From CAYXAA01 sp964462985 (GTDB lineage Bacteria > Pseudomonadota > Alphaproteobacteria > Rhizobiales > Stappiaceae): DNA of 64,000 bases. Below are positions 62,201 through 64,000 of the stretch, in pieces (the stretch's first letter is position 1; the number at the start of each line of letters is the position of its first letter). The notes beneath the pieces are model-generated. The model did no database searches and was not told where the DNA came from. It saw nothing but the letters and a program-made list of their open reading frames with translations. Both the position numbers and the translations under genes were made by a program. The stretch lies in contig CAYXAA010000014.1 of NCBI GenBank assembly GCA_964462985.1, positions 27,879 to 91,878 of the forward strand, given 5' to 3'.

Positions 62201-62286
62201 TCGGCAGCGACCCGGATTATCCGGACGTCACGCTCCGCGACGCCCAGGCCCTGCGCGAACTCGCCGCCGCCGGCGCGGCGGCTTGA
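59272..62286 (+). CDS. ileS: Isoleucyl-tRNA synthetase
   Basis: A 1004-aa class I aminoacyl-tRNA synthetase that charges tRNA-Ile. The HIGH motif is in HDGPPYANGHIHIGHALNK, the KMSKS motif in MDEEGRKMSKSLGN, and GWDCHGLPIEW and GSDQHRGWFHSSLLES are typical of IleRS. The CP1 editing domain lies about residues 200-430. Its 257-nt leader shows no T-box, as expected for a Gram-negative bacterium. lspA follows nine nt downstream and is probably cotranscribed. Confidence 0.97.
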   Translation: MTETTTRDYSETLFLPKTDFPMRAGLPKKEPEILARWQTMDLYRRLRENAAGKPKFLLHDGPPYANGHIHIGHALNKILKDIITRAMQMLGWDSNYVPGWDCHGLPIEWKIEEENYRSKGKEKPDLTNPAAMIAFRQECRAYAEHWIDVQREEFKRLGIEGDWKDPYLTMKFDAEAVIANELMKFATSGQLYRGSKPVMWSVVEKTALAEAEIEYHDYQSDQIWVTFPVVEAGGTDPEAAEQLVDAAVVIWTTTPWTIPGNRAISYSSKIRYGLYEVTQDDLPAENWLQKGDKLILADALAEGVFAQARVDRYEHLRTVTSDELAALTCAHPFHDLGLGGYQFAVPLLDGDHVTDDAGTGFVHTAPGHGADDFEIWMANARTLAERGIDTAIPFTVDDAGYYTEDAPGFGPSSEGGAAQVITHKGDKGDANKRVIAALKDAGALIGLGRVKHQYPHSWRSKKPIIFRNTPQWFVYMDKTLADGTTLRSRALAAIDATRFVPPSGQNRLRSMIEHRPDWVLSRQRAWGVPITVFRNEADGRLAPGPDFPANDQLIARITAAFTEEGADAWFAAGAKERFLGGLVDDLQDWTQVTDILDVWFDSGSTHAFCLEKRPDLSPKRKADGGSDYVLYLEGSDQHRGWFHSSLLESCGTRARAPYDAVLTHGFTMDEEGRKMSKSLGNQTFPQDVIKQYGADILRLWVAALDYADDQRIGPEILKTVADSYRKLRNTLRWMLGSLAHYGGEAVPVADMPELERLMLHRLAELDQVVRQGYDDFDFKRVFHHLFNFMTVDLSAFYFDIRKDALYCDPASSLRRRASLHVVEQLFRRLTVWLAPLLPFTMEESWLSRYGENAGSVHLELFPTLPDDWRDDALATKWNRIRTVRRVVTGALEIERKEKRIGSSLEAHPTVYIADPELLAAIDGRDMADICITSQLTVVEGAAPDGAFTLDDVAGVGVVPGRAEGRKCARSWKILPEVGSDPDYPDVTLRDAQALRELAAAGAAA

Positions 62287-62294
62287 CGGCAACG

Positions 62295-62954
62295 ATGGGC
62301 CGACCCGGTCTTCCCTCCGGTGCAGCTCTCAAGTGGTTCCCGCCACCCCTTTGGGGCGACCGGAGCGGGCTGGTGACGCTGATCGCCGCAACCGGATTCG
62401 CCATCGACCAGGCGTTCAAGCTGTGGATGCTTCACGGCTTCGATCTGCCGGCGCGCGGGCGGGTCGAGATCGCGCCGTTCCTCGACCTGGTCATGGTGTG
62501 GAATCAGGGCATTTCCTATGGCCTGTTCCAGCAGGGCGACGCCTTCGGCCAGATCGCGCTTGCGGTGATCACCGCCATCGTGACCGTGTTCCTGTGGCTG
62601 TGGGGCGCCCGGGCGACCGCGGCGTTGCCGGCGATCGCGCTCGGTCTCATCATCGGCGGCGCACTCGGTAACGGCGTCGACCGCTTTGCCTACGGTGCCG
62701 TGGCGGACTTCTTCCATTTCCACGTCGGCACGTTCTCGTGGTATGTGTTCAACTTCGCGGATGTGTGGATCGTTGCCGGCGCGCTCGGCCTGCTGTATGA
62801 CGGCTTTACCGGCGATGGCCGCAAAGAGGCCGCATTGCCGGCGCAAGACACGGCAGATTCCGGCGGGAGCACCGAGACCGTGAGCCGGACCGCCGAGGCG
62901 GCACCGGACACCGCGCCGGCCGACAGCCCTGCCGGGCCGAGGATTGAGAAATGA
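62295..62954 (+). CDS. lspA: Lipoprotein signal peptidase with C-terminal extension
   Basis: LspA cleaves prolipoprotein signal peptides at the inner membrane. The 219-aa protein has four membrane segments and the aspartate-protease motifs: LVMVWNQGISYGLF, GGALGNGVDRFAYGAVADFF (first catalytic Asp) and YVFNFADVWIVAGALGLL (second catalytic Asp). After about residue 170 a roughly 45-residue Ala/Asp/Pro/Thr-rich tail follows that is not part of the usual ~160-aa enzyme. The start is uncertain; an upstream TTG overlaps the ileS stop. It overlaps the next gene by 4 nt. Confidence 0.93.
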   Translation: MGRPGLPSGAALKWFPPPLWGDRSGLVTLIAATGFAIDQAFKLWMLHGFDLPARGRVEIAPFLDLVMVWNQGISYGLFQQGDAFGQIALAVITAIVTVFLWLWGARATAALPAIALGLIIGGALGNGVDRFAYGAVADFFHFHVGTFSWYVFNFADVWIVAGALGLLYDGFTGDGRKEAALPAQDTADSGGSTETVSRTAEAAPDTAPADSPAGPRIEK

Positions 62955-63661
62955 CGGGGACTGCCCACGTGCCGAATGCCATGCCCAACAGGATCGCCAC
63001 CGGCTGCAGGGCCCTGCGCCTGCCGCTGATCGCGATCGCGCTTGCCGCGCTCGCCGGCTGCGAGACCGGGGCCGACGGCTTCAACGACGGCACGGTCAAG
63101 GAGGCGCCCGATACCGCTCTGATCCGGGGGTTGATGGAAGGGCTGGGAGGCGTCGACCCGAAGAAGGGGCAGATTGACTACAAGCCGCGTGCCCCGCTGG
63201 CGATGCCGACTTCGGTCGCCGAACTGCCGCCGCCGGAGGAGCCGCAAACCGCCGCCGACTGGCCCGAAACCCAGGACCAGGACCTTGAGCGGATGCGGGC
63301 CGCCTACGCCACCACGCCGCTTACCGGTGAGAAGCTGACGCCACAACAGATGCGCGGTTTCCCGGAATTCAGCCGCGCCGTGCGCGAGCGCGCTGCCCAG
63401 CGCCAAGCTCAGTATGAGATGGACGGCGGCAAGCTCACGCCCGAACAGATGAAGTCGCAGAAGCTCGGCAAGGTCGATACCAGCAACCTGTTCGGTCCCG
63501 ACGGCAAGCCGATACGTCGCTACCTCGTTGACCCGCCAGTTGCCTATTCGACGCCTGCGCCCAACGCTCCCCTTGTCGCGCCGGACCGCGTCGAGCACGA
63601 CCGCGAAGCCAAGGAGAGGGAACGGCGCGAGATGGACGGTGAGCTCATCGACATGAATTGA
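62951..63661 (+). CDS. Putative lipoprotein (DUF3035/BamF-like)
   Basis: A 236-aa predicted lipoprotein: basic n-region, hydrophobic LPLIAIALAALAGCETG with lipobox LAGC (C37). The mature part has YKPRAPLAMPTSVAELPPPE, the proline-rich pattern of DUF3035/BamF-like proteins, and two related stretches, EKLTPQQMRGF and GKLTPEQMKSQ. Its place directly after lspA with an ATGA overlap is characteristic in alphaproteobacteria. A role in envelope or outer-membrane assembly is possible but not shown. A rho-independent terminator lies about 70 nt downstream. Confidence 0.75.
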   Translation: MTGTAHVPNAMPNRIATGCRALRLPLIAIALAALAGCETGADGFNDGTVKEAPDTALIRGLMEGLGGVDPKKGQIDYKPRAPLAMPTSVAELPPPEEPQTAADWPETQDQDLERMRAAYATTPLTGEKLTPQQMRGFPEFSRAVRERAAQRQAQYEMDGGKLTPEQMKSQKLGKVDTSNLFGPDGKPIRRYLVDPPVAYSTPAPNAPLVAPDRVEHDREAKERERREMDGELIDMN

Positions 63662-63729
63662 TCGGTGCCTGCCGGGGACATGTCGCGGTGCGTCCCGGAC
63701 TGGGGCCGCTCCAGGTCCGATGCATTGCC

Positions 63730-63753
63730 AAGGCCCCGGCTTCGGGGCCTTTT
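63730..63753 (+). terminator. Rho-independent terminator after the lspA operon
   Basis: AAGGCCCCG (63730-63738) and CGGGGCCTT (63743-63751) form a perfect 9-bp stem with a GCTT loop, followed by a T-run (TTTTCTC). This is the clearest intrinsic terminator in the window and ends the transcript of the preceding lipoprotein gene. Confidence 0.92.
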
Positions 63754-63885
63754 CTCATTGCGCTCCGGACTGCAGTCCACCGGATGACCGGTTCACTTTC
63801 ACCTTACGAAAGTTTCACCTCGCATTGCCGCGATCGCGCCTATAACTGCAGCCACCGTGACGCGTCCCATCTTGGAGAAGCATCC

Positions 63886-64000
63886 ATGTCCTTTGTCCGC
63901 AACCGCACGGTTGTTCGCCGGCGCCGCTCCCTCGCCGTCCTGTTTGCCGCGGCACTCGCCGCCTCCGCCGCGCCGGCCGCCTTGCGCGCCGAGGTGACGG
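63886..64000 (+). CDS. Secreted protein, 5' end only (probable M16 peptidase by synteny)
   Basis: The frame starts at an ATG with GGAG eight bases upstream and runs off the right edge after 38 codons. The visible part is only a signal peptide: MSFVRNRTVVRRRR, then SLAVLFAAALAASAAPAALRA and EVT. In many alphaproteobacteria the gene after lspA and a small lipoprotein is a secreted M16 (pitrilysin-like) zinc peptidase, so that is the likely identity, but nothing in the visible sequence shows it. Confidence 0.6.
   Translation, partial: MSFVRNRTVVRRRRSLAVLFAAALAASAAPAALRAEVT

Noticed and set aside
63797..63860. Promoter before the last gene (TTGCCG and TATAAC)
   Set aside because: The two elements are only about 10 bp apart, too close for a sigma70 promoter; no better pair was found.
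1..64000. CRISPR array, insertion sequence, prophage or toxin-antitoxin island
   Set aside because: No regular direct repeats, transposase, integrase, phage structural gene or recognisable toxin-antitoxin pair was seen on either strand.

Overview
The window is GC-rich chromosomal DNA from an alphaproteobacterium, most probably of the order Hyphomicrobiales (Rhizobiales). This rests on gene content and order: a cytochrome c oxidase block (ctaC-ctaD-ctaB-small coxF-like gene-ctaG-ctaE-DUF983-surf1) with an invasion-associated locus B gene and tldD beside it; a lipid A block (pmbA, CysQ-type phosphatase, DUF4170, DUF374 acyltransferase, waaA, lpxK, then DUF2093 facing it); an rssA-like patatin gene; and a DUF6101 gene. 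No tRNA, rRNA, insertion sequence, prophage or CRISPR array was found, and gene density is high. It looks like a core-genome segment with a few accessory genes.

Layout. 1-4.3 kb: a minus-strand glycine cleavage operon (gcvT, gcvH, gcvPA, an unknown 229-aa gene, gcvPB cut by the window edge) behind a strong sigma70-like promoter and a tandem glycine riboswitch. 4.3-8.4 kb: a lipoprotein gene, then ispH-thrB-rnhA-lipid kinase. 8.4-14.8 kb (minus): a large 7TM-PAS-GGDEF-EAL protein, a GNAT acetyltransferase, an M16 peptidase and thrC. 15-17.4 kb: YqgE/AlgH family gene, a secreted DsbD-alpha-like protein and a peroxiredoxin. 17.4-24.1 kb (minus): the cytochrome oxidase structural and assembly genes. 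24.6-28 kb: ialB-like gene, a small unknown gene, tldD and a HAD phosphatase. 28-30 kb: DUF2200, a CDF metal exporter and DUF2093. 30.2-35.8 kb (minus): the lipid A/Kdo block. 36-40.4 kb: DUF6101, two membrane diguanylate cyclases, and ubiA between them. 40.5-45.7 kb: purD, a fluoroacetate dehalogenase-like hydrolase, an APH-like kinase, a patatin and an MBL-fold protein. 46-54 kb: an ArsR-SRPBCC pair, tadA, an RluB-type pseudouridine synthase, rsmD, an MHYT-GGDEF-EAL protein and mutL. 54-56.3 kb: a HAD-IIA protein, cheZ and cheY. 56.5-64 kb: MaoC hydratase, ribF, EamA transporter, ileS, lspA, a lipoprotein, a good rho-independent terminator, and the start of a secreted protein.

How genes work together. 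The gcv operon should be induced by glycine through its riboswitch. The cox genes encode subunits I-III plus heme o synthesis (CtaB), copper insertion (CtaG) and assembly (Surf1) for an aa3-type oxidase. LpxK, WaaA and the DUF374 protein act in sequence on lipid A/LPS. Four c-di-GMP turnover proteins lie in the window and a CheY/CheZ pair is present, so motility-versus-surface control is well represented. Strongest points for a second look: the unknown gene inside the glycine-cleavage operon, two tandem FliM/CheZ-like putative CheY-binding peptides at the CheZ C terminus, a hydrolase with every known catalytic and fluoride-pocket residue of fluoroacetate dehalogenase, and a GGDEF domain degenerated to GADVY. 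I did not find a clear, wholly undescribed multi-gene system.
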